DNA from: Dactylorhiza incarnata
Taxonomy: Eukaryota > Streptophyta > Magnoliopsida > Asparagales > Orchidaceae
NCBI GenBank assembly: GCA_033032865.1
Contig: JAWHQI010000009.1
Location: forward strand, 14,154,001 to 14,218,000
Reading direction: 5' to 3'
DNA length: 64,000 nucleotides
Shown: positions 42,613-52,881 of the stretch, piece by piece
Layout of the letters: each line of letters opens with the position of its first letter
Position numbering within the stretch: the stretch's first letter is position 1
The notes under the pieces: model-generated
What the model was told of the DNA's origin: nothing
Databases searched by the model: none
What the model saw: only the letters and a program-made list of their open reading frames with translations
Translations under genes and position numbers: made by a program

Positions 42613-45600
42613 TGTCCAAAGACCAATCAACTTCCAATCTGGTACTTGGACAGTAGGTGCTCTATGCACATGACAGGAACAAAAAGTCTGCTGAATGATT
42701 ACACTCCTGTAAGGAATGGACCAAAGATTATGTTTGGAGGGTCTGAAAGAGGTAAAACTAAAGGTTATGGTAATATCTCAAATGGAATTGTCACCATCAC
42801 CAAAGTTGCTCATGTTGATGGATTGCAACACAATCTCATTAGCATAAGTCAATTATGTGATATTGGGTATGACATTTCATTCCACAAGGATGAGTGCCTG
42901 ATTAAGAAAGAAAATGAGATAATTCTCTCAGGCACTAGGAGTGGCAACATTTACTGCTTAAACTTCATATGTTCTGATCTAGTTAACTCCATATGCTTAG
43001 TAGCAGAAAATAAAGTTTCTAGTAGTGTTCAATGGCATAAAAGGTTAGCTCACATAAATTATAAGACTATAAATAAACTTATCTCAAAAGACCTAGTGAG
43101 AGCTGGGCCTAAGTGGAAGTGTGTGCAGGAGGGTCAATGCCATGCTTGTCAAATGGGTAAGCAGACCAAGTCATCCTTCAAACCAATTGGTGAGAAGGAT
43201 TCCATTAAATGTCTATACCTACTTCACATGGATCTATTTGGACCAATGTCAATCCATAGCTTAGGAGGAAAATCATACACCCTTGTAATAGTTGATGATT
43301 ATTCCAGATTCACTTGGGTATTCTTCCTCAAACATAAGTCAGACACTTTAGAAATATTTACCAGTTTTGTTAGGCAAATCTCCAATGAAATAGGAAATTC
43401 TCTAGCCAAAATTAGAAGTGATCATGGGACTGAATTTCAGTCAGGTGTAATGACCAAATTTTGGGAGAATCTAGGAATCTCTCAAGAGTTCTCATCTCCT
43501 AGAACTCCCCAACAAAATGGGGTCGCTGAGAGAAGAAATAGAACCCTTATTGAAGCTAGCAGGAGTATGCTGAGTGATTCTTCTCTTCCTGAGTATTTCT
43601 GGGCTGAAGCTGTAAACACAGCATGCCATGTGTAGAATAGGGCTCTTATAAACAAAAGACTGGATAAGACCCCATATGAGTTGTTGAAAGGTAGAAAACC
43701 AACTTTAGCCTATTTTAAAATATTTGGTAGTAAATGCTTTGTATTAAATAATGGAAAGCACCATCTCACTAAATTTGCTAAAAAAGCACATGAGGTAATC
43801 TTTGTTGGGTATAGCTCTCAAAGTAGAGCCTATAGAATTTTCAACAAAAGTCTAATAGGATAGAAGAATCTATATATGTTGTATTTGATGAAACCAACCT
43901 TATTTATAAGGATCTGGGAAGTTTATCTAGTTGTGCAGGTTCTACACAGAAATTGAAGGAGATGAATATCAATGAACAACAAAATGAGGATAATGAAGAA
44001 ACTAATGAGACTATAATTGTAACTAGAGAGGATGAACCTCAAGCAGAAGACAATTATGAAGAACCTATTGCTGTTGAAGAACCACCTCATCCAGAACCTA
44101 TAGAAGAACCTACTCAAACAGATGCACCAGATTCTCAAAGGGAAAATGAAAGGTGGAGGAATGCAACCAAACATCTGAAGGATCATCCAAAAGAACAGAT
44201 CATAGGAAATCCAAATGATGGTGTGCAAACCAGAAGAGGAAACTCAATACATGAGGCTTTGCATCACAACTTTCTTTCCAAAATAGAACCTAAGAAGTTT
44301 GATGAAGCCAATAAAGACACTTCATGGATATCAGCTATGCAAGAAGAGCTAAATCAATTTGAAAGGTGCAAAGTCTGGATATTGGTCCCAAGACCAAAGA
44401 AACACAAAGTCATAAGGACCAAATGGGTATTAAGGAATAAGCTGGATGAGAATGGTGTAATCATCAAAAACAAAGCTAGGTTGGTTGCCCAAGGATATAG
44501 ACAGGAGGAAGGCATAGATTTTGATCAAGTATTTGCTCCTGTGGCAAGATTGGAGGCAATCAGGTTATTCCTGGCATTTGCAGCACACACTGGTTTCATA
44601 GTCTATCAAATGGATGTAAAGTCAGTATTCCTTAATGGAACAATATTGGAGGAAGTATATGTTGAACAACCCCCAGGTTTTATTGACTCTACTCATCCAA
44701 ATCATGTCTATATTTTATTAAAAGCATTGTATGGTCTGAAACAGACACCTAGAGCCTGGTATGAGACTTTATCTAGATTTCTTATTGAGAACAAATTCTC
44801 AAGAGGAAAGATAGATAAGACATTGTTTCTTAGGATAGTTAAAGGTCACATTATTCTAGTATAAATATATGTAGATGATATAATATTTGGCTCTACTGAT
44901 AATAACCTTTGCAAAAGGTTTGCAAACCTTATGCAAGGAAAATTTGAAATGAGCAGCATGGGTGAGCTTAAATACTTCTTAGGACTCCAAGTGAAACAGT
45001 CTGAGGAAGGAATTTTCATTTCTCAAACCAAGTACACAAAAGAAATTATTAAGGAGTTTGGAATGGAAATTCCACTGTCTTGAAGACACCAATGGCAGCA
45101 AATATGTCACTGGACAAGGATGAAAAAGGGAAACCTATTGATGAAACCTTGTACAGAGGCATCATTGGCTCATTGCTCTACCTAACTGCTAGCAGGCCAG
45201 ACATTATGTTCTCAACATGTGTGTGTGCTAGATATCAAGTGAACCCTAAAGAATCTCACTACACTGCTGTCAAAAGAATCCTGAGATATCTGAAGAGCAC
45301 TCTTAATCTTGGCCTTTGGTATCCTAGAAGCAATGATTTTGAACTAATTGGTTTTTCAGATGCTGATTTTGCAGGATGCAAGGAGGATAGAAAGAGTAAA
45401 TCAGGTACATGTCAATTTCTTGGCAAAAGACTAATATCTTGGAGTAGCAGGAAGCAGACCAGTGTGGCTATTTCTACAGCAGAATCTGAGTACATCTCAG
45501 CTGAAACTGTTGTGCTCAGCTACTATGGATTCAACACCAACTCCAAGACTATAAAGTTCAGCTAAGTAAATCTCCTCTATTTTGTGATTCAACTAGTGCT

Positions 45601-45810
45601 ATTGCTATAGCTAACAATCATGTATCTCATAGCAGAACTAAGCACATAGAAATAAGATACCATTTCATTAGAGAACATGTAGAAAATGGAGATATCTCAA
45701 TTGAATATGTTCCCACTGACAAACAGGTTGCTGACATATTTACTAAACCCTTGGATGAAACTAAATTCAATAATTTTAAAATTGAATTAGGTATGTTAAA
45801 AATGGATTAA
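42613..45810 (+). pseudogene. pol: Element D pol (PR-INT-RT-RNase H), degenerate
   Basis: Protease reads WYLDSRCSMHMTG: the catalytic D-S-G has become D-S-R. Integrase ([36 protein letters not shown]) is stopped by TAG at 43633-43635. Frameshifts lie near 43855, 45065 and 45525, and a TAA at 44862 replaces the Gln before [11 protein letters not shown] and RNase H are otherwise recognisable ([33 protein letters not shown]). It ends TAA at 45808-45810. Confidence 0.9.
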
Positions 45811-45876
45811 AGTTGTTTTGAATTAAATAAATGAAAATAATGATTGAGTCCTATAAGGTGAGTGGAGAAATTATCT

Positions 45877-46040
45877 GGCGTCGAAAGAAGATACATGGCG
45901 TCGAGAGAAATCACCTGGCGTCGAGAGAAATTATCTGGCGTCGAGAAGATATCTGGCGTCGAGAAGACACCTGGCGTCAACTGAAGATATATGGCGTCGA
46001 GCGATCTCAACGCTTATGCGAATATAGCTAGGTCGTCTCG
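45877..46040. repeat. GGCGTCGA array between pol and ORF2 (element D), about 20-bp period
   Basis: GGCGTCGA (or a one-base variant) starts at 45877, 45897, 45917, 45937, 45955, 45973 and 45993: spacings 20, 20, 20, 18, 18 and 20 bp, all in one orientation. Two inverted TCGA/TCTCGAC sites follow. The internal TATA box is about 80 bp downstream. Confidence 0.88.
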
Positions 46041-46119
46041 ACAGGATCAATTTGAACCATTAGATCAATCTTGTCAAACAAGTTCGGCGCGCGGCTATTC
46101 ATCTTCTTGAATTAGAACT

Positions 46120-46129
46120 TCTATAAATA
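46120..46129 (+). promoter_or_regulatory. Candidate internal promoter for ORF2 (element D)
   Basis: CTATAAATAG, identical to the TATA box of D's own LTR (37268-37277), lies between the GTCGA array and ORF2. With F removed, the ORF2 ATG would be about 110 bp downstream. E has a comparable box at 58387. Confidence 0.55.
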
Positions 46130-46224
46130 GGGAAGACACTTCTGTTGGGAAAATGATTTGTCTTAACCCCCAAAATGAGTTGAATATGAATTCTAAGAAA
46201 GAAAAATCAAGGTTAAGTAAATAT

Positions 46225-46440
46225 GCGTCGAATAGTTTTCGACACAACGTCGAAGTGTTGTCGACGTTTCTTTCAGAATGAGTCGAAGTAACTTCAATAA
46301 GAATTCGACGTATCCTATGTCGACGTAGCTCTGACTTCTAGTCAACGCACCTTTGTCGACGCACCTTCCTTATTCTCCTCTCGACGTCCAGCCAGGATGA
46401 ATTCGACGCTTATGTCGAATTATAATCGACGTACGTCGAT
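46225..46440. repeat. GTCGA palindrome array in U3 (element F 5' LTR)
   Basis: It aligns with A's array and with 49091-49306 in F's other LTR, which starts with the same perfect palindrome as A. Several of the LTR differences fall in CpG sites of this array (GTCGAC to GTCAAC, CGACG to CGACA or TGATG). Confidence 0.82.
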
Positions 46441-46469
46441 TACTATGTTAAATTCAAATAACACCAGAT

Positions 46470-47922
46470 GTAACGGCCCAAGCCTCATTGTCTTGGACCG
46501 TTAGACGCCTGGCCCCATTGTCCAGGACGCCCGGGCTGCAGCCCGCTTAGCACACCCCAACCCTTCTCTGAGCCTGTTTCTCAGCTACAGTGGGGTGTTG
46601 GTAGCGGGGATCGAACACCCGACCTACCCTTGATGAGCCTCTTCAAACATGACTCATCACCGACTGAGCTGCAGTTCAGTTGGTGATGAGTCCTGTTTGA
46701 AGAGGCTCATCAAGGGTAGGTCGGGTGTTCGATCCCCGCTACCAACACCCCACTGTAGCTGAGAAACAGGCTCAGAGAAGGGTTGGGGTGTGCTAAGCGG
46801 GCTGCAGCCCGGGCGTCCTGGACAATAGGGCCAGGCGTCTAACGGTCCGAGACAATGAGGCTTGGGCCGTTACAAAAAAGTGCACTTTTTTGTAACGGCC
46901 CAAGCCTCATTGTCTCGGACCGTTAGACGCCTGGCCCTATTGTCCAGGACGCCCGGGCTGCAGCCCGCTTAGCACACCCCAACCCTTCTCTGAGCCTGTT
47001 TCTCAGCTACAGTGGGGTGTTGGTAGCGGGGATCGAACACCCGACCTACCCTTGATGAGCCTCTTCAAACAGGACTCATCACCGGCTGAGCTGCAGCTCA
47101 GTTGGTGATGAGTCCTGTTTGAAGAGGCTCATCAAGGGTAGGTCGGGTGTTCGATCCCCGCTACCAACACCCCACTGTAGCTGAGAAACAGGCTCAGGGA
47201 AGGGTTGGGGTGTGCTAAGAGGGCTGCAGCCCGGGCGTCCTGGACAATGGGGCCAGGCGTCTAACGGTCCGAGACAATGAGGCTTGGGCCGTTACAAAAA
47301 GCTCAGTTGGTGATGAGTCCTGTTTGAAGAGGCTCATCAAGGGTAGGTCGGGTGTTCGATCCCCGCTACCAACACCCCACTGTAGCTGAGAAACAGGCTC
47401 AGAGAAGGGTTGGGGCGTGCTAAGCGGGCTGCAGCCCGGGCGTCCTGGACAATGGGGCCAGGCATCTAACGGTCCAAGACAATGAGGCTTGGGCCGTTAC
47501 AAAAAAGTGCACTTTTTTGTAACGGCCCAAGCCTCATTGTCTTGGACCGTTAGACGCCTGGCCCCATTGTCCAGGACGCCCGGGCTGCAGCCCGCTTAGC
47601 ACACCCCAACCCTTCTCTGAGCCTGTTTCTCAGCTATAGTGGGGTGTTGGTAGCGGGGATCGAACACCCGACCTACCCTTGATGAGCCTCTTCAAACAGG
47701 ATTCATCACCAACTGAGCTGCAGCTCAGTCGGTGATGAGTCCTATTTGAAGAGGCTCATCAAGGGTAGGTCGGGTGTTCGATCCCCGCTACCAACACCCC
47801 ACTGTAGCTGAGAAACAGGCTCAGAGAAAGGTTGGGGTGTGCTAAGCGGGCTGCAGCCCGGGCGTCCTGGACAATGGGGCCAGGCGTCTAACGGTCCAAG
47901 ACAATGAGGCTTGGGCCATTAC
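46470..47922. mobile_element. Element J: composite of seven inverted tRNA-derived SINE-like units
   Basis: Seven copies of a unit of about 200 bp lie in the orientation R-F, R-F, F, R-F (boundaries near 46672, 46874-46891, 47095, 47300, 47501-47518, 47720). In forward orientation a unit starts with a tRNA-like head: GCTCAGTTGGTGATGAG (A-box-like), a GATGAG/CTCATC stem, then GGTGTTCGATCCCCG (B-box-like). It ends GGGCCGTTAC plus an A-run. Heads abut heads and tails abut tails, the latter through AAAAAAGTGCACTTTTTT. The whole block is flanked by ACCAGAT (46463-46469, 47923-47929; 9 bp if the preceding AC is counted), so it inserted as one piece. The empty site is in F's 3' LTR. The outer ends, GTAACGGCCC, act as inverted termini, so a Mutator-like or foldback element that captured a SINE is an alternative. 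Confidence 0.8.
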
Positions 47923-48803
47923 ACCAGATCTCTTTCCTTCTTTCTATAGATCTGATTTATATGGAATAATATTATTCTTTTATAGCCGTTATGAATCATT
48001 CTTTCCCTCTAATTGATTCTTGGCTAAATTGATTAAGTTGATTATGGATATTATTTGAAATCAAAATGAATTCTTTCCTTCTATAGATATAATAGTTATG
48101 GAAATATTTCTCTCTTTCTAATACTCTGTCTACTAATTGATTTCTCTCCTATAGTGTTATCTTAATACACAGAGCTATAAATAAGGAGAAGGTCGACAGA
48201 GAACAATGAGAGGTGATCCACTCCATACATTTGAAATAGAGGATTTGGAACCAAGAAAAGGAGCCTCCACAGTTAAATCAAACAGGGGGAGCTCTCTTCA
48301 CCATCTTCATCAAGATCCAACTCAACATCCAATCAGGATTTTCAAGTTTCTTCTCAGCAAAAAGAGAGGAACAATATATCTTTTCCCTTTCTCCTTCCCA
48401 TCTTGTAAAGGGTTAAAACTCCCTTCAAAAGTTTACTCCCGGTGATAGGGCACCTTAGCAAAAACCTGCAGCTTGGTTTATAAGCACCTTATCAAAAGCT
48501 TATAGGTGAATTGGGCACCTGATCAAAACTCCCATTGGTGTGTGGACACCTTATCAAAATCACCTTGGTGAGAGGGCACCTTATCAACAACCTCCTAGTG
48601 GATTCCTACCAGTGGGTAAAAGAGTAGATGTACCCAGGTTTTGGGGAACTACTATATATCTTGTGTCATCTGGTTATGTGCTTGTTTATTTATGTTTTAC
48701 TTTCTCAATCAGCACTCATATATATTTATATATATCACTTAATTTGAAACAAAGTTAAATAAGACTTTTAATAATAAGAATGAGAACTAAAACTCAACTT
48801 TCA

Positions 48804-49008
48804 ATTGGTATCAGAGCCAGGTTGATTTTTCACACAGGCTAACACCTGAAATCACAAAGATTACTTAGTTCTCTATTCTCCCCTTATTCTCTGAAAATGA
48901 TTTTTCTGATTTCTTAATATATCTCTTTCGATAAAATATGCTTTGATGTGTTGATTAAATGCTGATTCAATTTTTCTCTGAATAGGGTTAAGACAAATAG
49001 AGGGAGAT
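48804..49008 (+). other. Element F internal region: PBS and PPT only
   Basis: TGGTATCAGAGCC (48806-48818) is the PBS and AAATAGAGGGAGAT (48995-49008) the PPT. The 5' side resembles E's leader (CTAACAYCTGAAATCACAAAGAT) and the 3' side resembles A's pre-PPT region (TTAAGACAAATAG). No ORF is present. Confidence 0.92.
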
Positions 49009-50209
49009 TGTTGGGAAAATGATTTGTCTTAAACCCCAAAATGAGTTGAATATGAATTCTAAGAAAGAAAAATCAAGGTTAAGTAAATATGCGTCGAATA
49101 GTATTCGACGCAACGTCGAAGTGTTGTCGACGTTTCTTTCAGAATGAGTCGAAGTAACTTTAATAAGAATTCGACGTATCCTATGTCGACGTAGCTCTGA
49201 CTTTTAGTCGACGCACCTTAATCGACGCACCTTCCTTATTCTCCTCTCGACATCCAGCCAGGATGAATTTGATGCTTACGTCGAATTGTAATCGACGTAC
49301 GTCGATTACTATGTTAAATTCAAATAACACCAGATCTCTTTCCTTCTTTCTATAGATCTGATTTATATGGAATAATATTATTCTTTTATAGCCGTTTTGA
49401 ATCATTCTTTCCCTCTAATTGATTCTTGGCTAAATTGATTTAGTTGATTATGGATATTATTTGAAATCAAAATGAATTCTTTCCTTCTATAGATATAATT
49501 GTTATGGAAATATTTCTCTCTTTCTAATACTCTGTCTACTAATTGATTTCTCTCCTATAGTGTTCTCTTAATACACAGAGCTATAAATAAGGAGAAGGTC
49601 GACAGAGAACAATGAGAGGTGATCCACTCCATACATTTGAAATAGAGGATTTGGAACCAAGAAAAGGAGCCTCCACAATTAAATCAGACAGGGGGAGCTC
49701 TCTTCACCATCTTCATCAAGATCCAACTCAACATCCAATCACGATTTTCAAGTGTCTTCTCAGCAAAAAGAGAAGAACAATATATCTTTTCCCCTTCTCC
49801 TTCCCATCTTGTAAAGGGTTAAAACTCCCTTAAAAAGTTTACTCCCGGTGACAGGGCACCTTAGCAAAAACCTGCAGCTTGGTTTATAAGCACCTTATCA
49901 AAAGCTTATAGGTGAATTGGGCACCTGATCAAAACTTCCATTGGTGTGTGGACACCTTATCAAAATCACCTTGGTGAGAGGGCACCTTATCAACAACCTC
50001 CTAGTGGATTCCTACCAGTGGGTAGAAGAGTAGATGTACCCAGGTTTTGGGGAACTACTATATATCTTGTGTCATCTGGTTATGTGCTTGTTTATTTATG
50101 TTTTACTTTCTCAATCAGCACTCATATATATTTATATATATCACTTAATTTGAAACAAAGTTAAAAAAGACTTTTAATAATAAGAATGAGAACTAAAACT
50201 CAACTTTCA
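49009..50209 (+). repeat. Element F 3' LTR (1,201 bp, uninterrupted)
   Basis: It contains the U3 array at 49091-49306 and a TATA box at 49581-49590, and shows the empty J site (AACACCAGATCTC at about 49326). Confidence 0.95.
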
Positions 50210-50306
50210 ACTTCGTTAGTGCATATGGCCTAGTTCTCTAAGTTCGAAATTGGCTGCCCTAGAAAATCTCTCCATCAATTATCTCTCTCTCCGTTCATCA
50301 ACAATA

Positions 50307-51305
50307 ATGCCTACCAAAAGCAGTGAGTATCTCTATGAAGGAAGTGAACTTGTTCGGAATGGATTCCAATCAGCTTCAGTGGAGATCAAATCAACAATTG
50401 AATTAATCTACAATGCAGGACTGGAATTTGTGCTGTCTGAATCAACTCTCATCTGGAAATGATAGGTATTAGAGCTATACTCTAACATAGTAATAGACTC
50501 CGTCAATTCAAAGATTAAGACCAGTGTGAATGGTAAGAAGATTAAGATAACTCCTTCTAGACTCGCTAAGGCACTAGAACTGCCTAGGTTAAAAAGGAAT
50601 GAAGAAGAAGAAGAGGTGACCTCTGAACAGATTAAATTTGCACAAATCTGGTGCGGAATTGAAACTTCACGAGAAATCACTGGAAGTATTCTGAGAAAAG
50701 GAATGAATTCGAAAGGTAAATTGATAATAGATGTTATAGGAAAGGGACTGCTGTGCAAGACTGGATCACATGACAAAATTTCCAAAAAAATATTTATTCT
50801 ACTGACAAGGATTATTCATTCTCTGAGAACAGATTGGGGAAGAGTTGTGTTTGATAGGATAATTGAATGTATCCAAGTACCCAACATGGGTAGGATATTG
50901 TCTTTGTATTTAGTAAAAGTCACTCCTGACTCTTTGAATAATAAACTTGGATCACAGATAAACCACATGAAGAAAATGGATATGAGAATGATAGAGAGAT
51001 GGGACAGAGTCTTATCTAATCCTCCTCCAGCAGATCCTTCTCCCAAGCAGAAGAAAGCAAAGAAGCAAAAGAAGAAGAAGGTTTCTTCAAGTTCTTCAAG
51101 TTCATCCAGCTCATCCTCCTCCAAAAGAAAATCTAAATCTACTCCAATTCATGATCCAAACCTTACAACATCTGAAGATGAAGAATGGAACAATGCAAGG
51201 GACAGTTCTCCTGATACTCCAAAGGATGTGAGTGAGAAAGGAGAAGAAGAAAGAGGAAGTCTTCATGTATCCCCTCCTAGACTTGAAGGGGTTTTTCTAA
51301 ATGAG
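50307..51305 (+). pseudogene. Element D ORF2, 5' part, split by E
   Basis: The ATG at 50307 (MPTKSSEYL) opens a frame with tandem stops TGA-TAG at 50460-50465. The same frame then continues to E's insertion after 51305. The region aligns with the N-terminal domain of E's ORF2: KTGSHDKIS, a hydrophobic stretch, DWGRVVFDRI, MGRILSLYL and WDRVL occur in the same order and spacing as E's KTSGHDYIS, NWGSILFDLI, FGRILGIFL and WDRVI. A Lys-rich stretch, a run of 13 Ser, and an acidic segment follow. The pattern recalls the Pfam 'putative plant transposon protein' families, which I cannot confirm without a search. Function is unknown. Confidence 0.7.
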
Positions 51306-52765
51306 TGTTGGAACAACCCTTTTACTGTTTTGGGCTAGGATCACTATGTACTGATTAGGATTAGTTGACCCCATTGTATAGTTTAAGGGTCAAGTCTGTA
51401 GGCTGATAAATTAGATAGAACTTAAGATTAAATCTAAGGTTCCCAGCGCTCGACAAATGGCTAGCAGCGTTCGACAAATAGCAAGTGGCGTTCGACGAAT
51501 GTCTAGCATCATTCGACAAATTGTTCTCAGCAGACTGAAGTATTACAGCCAGTTCCAGCACTCGACATTCTCTGATCAGTGTTCGACAAATGGCTAGCAG
51601 TGCTCGACAGATGGCTCCCAGCGTTCGACAATTTTTGTTGACAGCGCTCGACAGTTCTCCAGCCAGCGTTCAACATTTTCTGAACAGCGCTCGTTAGATT
51701 ATAGCCAGCGTTCGACAGATCATTTATTGAAGTCCAGATTTGTTATCAACTATATTCTATCTATCCTAACAGCAAAAGGACGAATATAACGGATCTATTT
51801 AATATCCTTTGGACATATTCTGGAAGATAAGGAAGGATATTAAACTCAGTTAATATATTCCCTCCTTTCCTCCAAGGCAGCAATAGCCGTTGACATTTAA
51901 TGAAAAGGAATCTTTTCACAGTCAAAAATAAAAGGACCTGCCAAAATCGTTTGAGTCGACAGAATTCAAACGTCATTCTATTACAGAATAAAAAGGATAT
52001 ATATATATAGCCTAAAAGAAGAAGAAGAAGACACAGATAGACATCTCAGAAAGTATTTTTTTTCTTCATCTTCTTCTTCTACAAGCAGCAAACAAAAACT
52101 TCTGAGAACATCATTCTCAAGAGCACTCACTCAGAATCTGCTGCAAATTCAGATCTTCTAAAAGAGCAACAAGCAATCTGAAGAACCTGTTCTTCCAGAT
52201 CAAACTGCTACATGAGATCTTAATTTTCAAGTGAAAGCTTCTTCATTTTCTGTCAAATACTTCAATTTGACAGGGGGAGCTTTACAACAACATCCACTAG
52301 AATCTTCTCTAAGCATCTTGACAGAGAAGAACACTATAAACTTTTCCTTCCCATTCTGTACAGGGTTATAACTCCCTTCAAAAGTTAACTCTCGGTGACA
52401 GGGCACCTTAGCAAAAACCTGCAGTTTGGTTAGAGCACCTTATCAACAGCTCACCTGGTGTGAGGGCACCTTATCAACAACCTCCTAGTGGATTCCTACC
52501 AAAGGTGGTAGAAGAGTAGACGTACCCAGATTTATTGGGGAACTACTATAGCTCCTTGTGTCTTCTGTGTTTGATTATTTTCTGTGCTTGTGCTGTTTGT
52601 TTTGTGATTACATTTACTTAATTTTTCTGTTTATATAATTCTCACACAGCTTACACTTATATATAATACTATTTTAATTCCGCTATAAAAACTAAGGAAA
52701 AGTTTTAATACTCTATTCACCCCCCCCCCCCTCTAGAGTAACTTAAGATCTAACCTCCACTTTCA
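51306..52765 (+). repeat. Element E 5' LTR (1,460 bp)
   Basis: It begins TGTTGGAACAACCC. Landmarks are the U3 array at 51446-51720, a TATA-rich box at 51997-52010, a PPT-like CAGGGGGAG at 52271, ACCTTATCAACA repeats at 52410-52480, the three-arm hairpin block at about 52498-52527 and a C12 run at 52720-52731. Confidence 0.95.
51446..51720. repeat. GYTCGACA array in U3 (element E 5' LTR)
   Basis: About thirteen CAGCGYTCGACA-type units occur at 20-30 bp spacing, mostly in one orientation. The 3' LTR copy is 61568-61843. The array is richer in LTR-LTR differences than the rest of the LTR (about 12 of 28). Confidence 0.82.
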
Positions 52766-52767
52766 AT

Positions 52768-52779
52768 TGGTATCAGAGG
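52768..52779 (+). other. Primer binding site (element E)
   Basis: TGGTATCAGAGG lies 2 nt after the LTR end at 52765, as in B and D. Confidence 0.92.
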
Positions 52780-52881
52780 GTGTTGATTCTTTACAGACTA
52801 ACATCTGAATCACAAAGATCAACCAGATCTTAATTTGTCTAAGAGCTTCTTTATCTAAGAATTTTATATCATTCAAAACTC

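Larger units (their letters stand above)
46143..48803 (+). repeat. Element F 5' LTR, carrying insertion J
   Basis: It has the U3 array at 46225-46440, J at 46470-47922, the TATA box CTATAAATAA at 48175-48184, five ACCTTATCAAAA-type repeats (about 48440-48600) and the three-arm hairpin block near 48605-48640. J separates the array from the TATA box. Confidence 0.93.
46143..50209 (+). mobile_element. Element F: LTR-PBS-PPT-LTR element with no coding region
   Basis: The TSD ACTTC is perfect (46138-46142, 50210-50214). Both LTRs are 1,201 bp once the insertion J is taken out of the first, and differ at about 29 sites. Only 48804-49008 (205 bp) separates them and holds a PBS and a PPT. The LTRs belong to A's family. 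F is a minimal non-autonomous derivative needing proteins in trans. It lies in D between the ORF2 promoter and the ORF2 start. Confidence 0.95.

Noticed and set aside
47098..47180. A tRNA gene at the A-box/B-box matches
   Set aside because: No acceptor stem closes around the boxes and the sequence recurs seven times in inverted SINE-like units, so it is a tRNA-derived head, not a tRNA gene.
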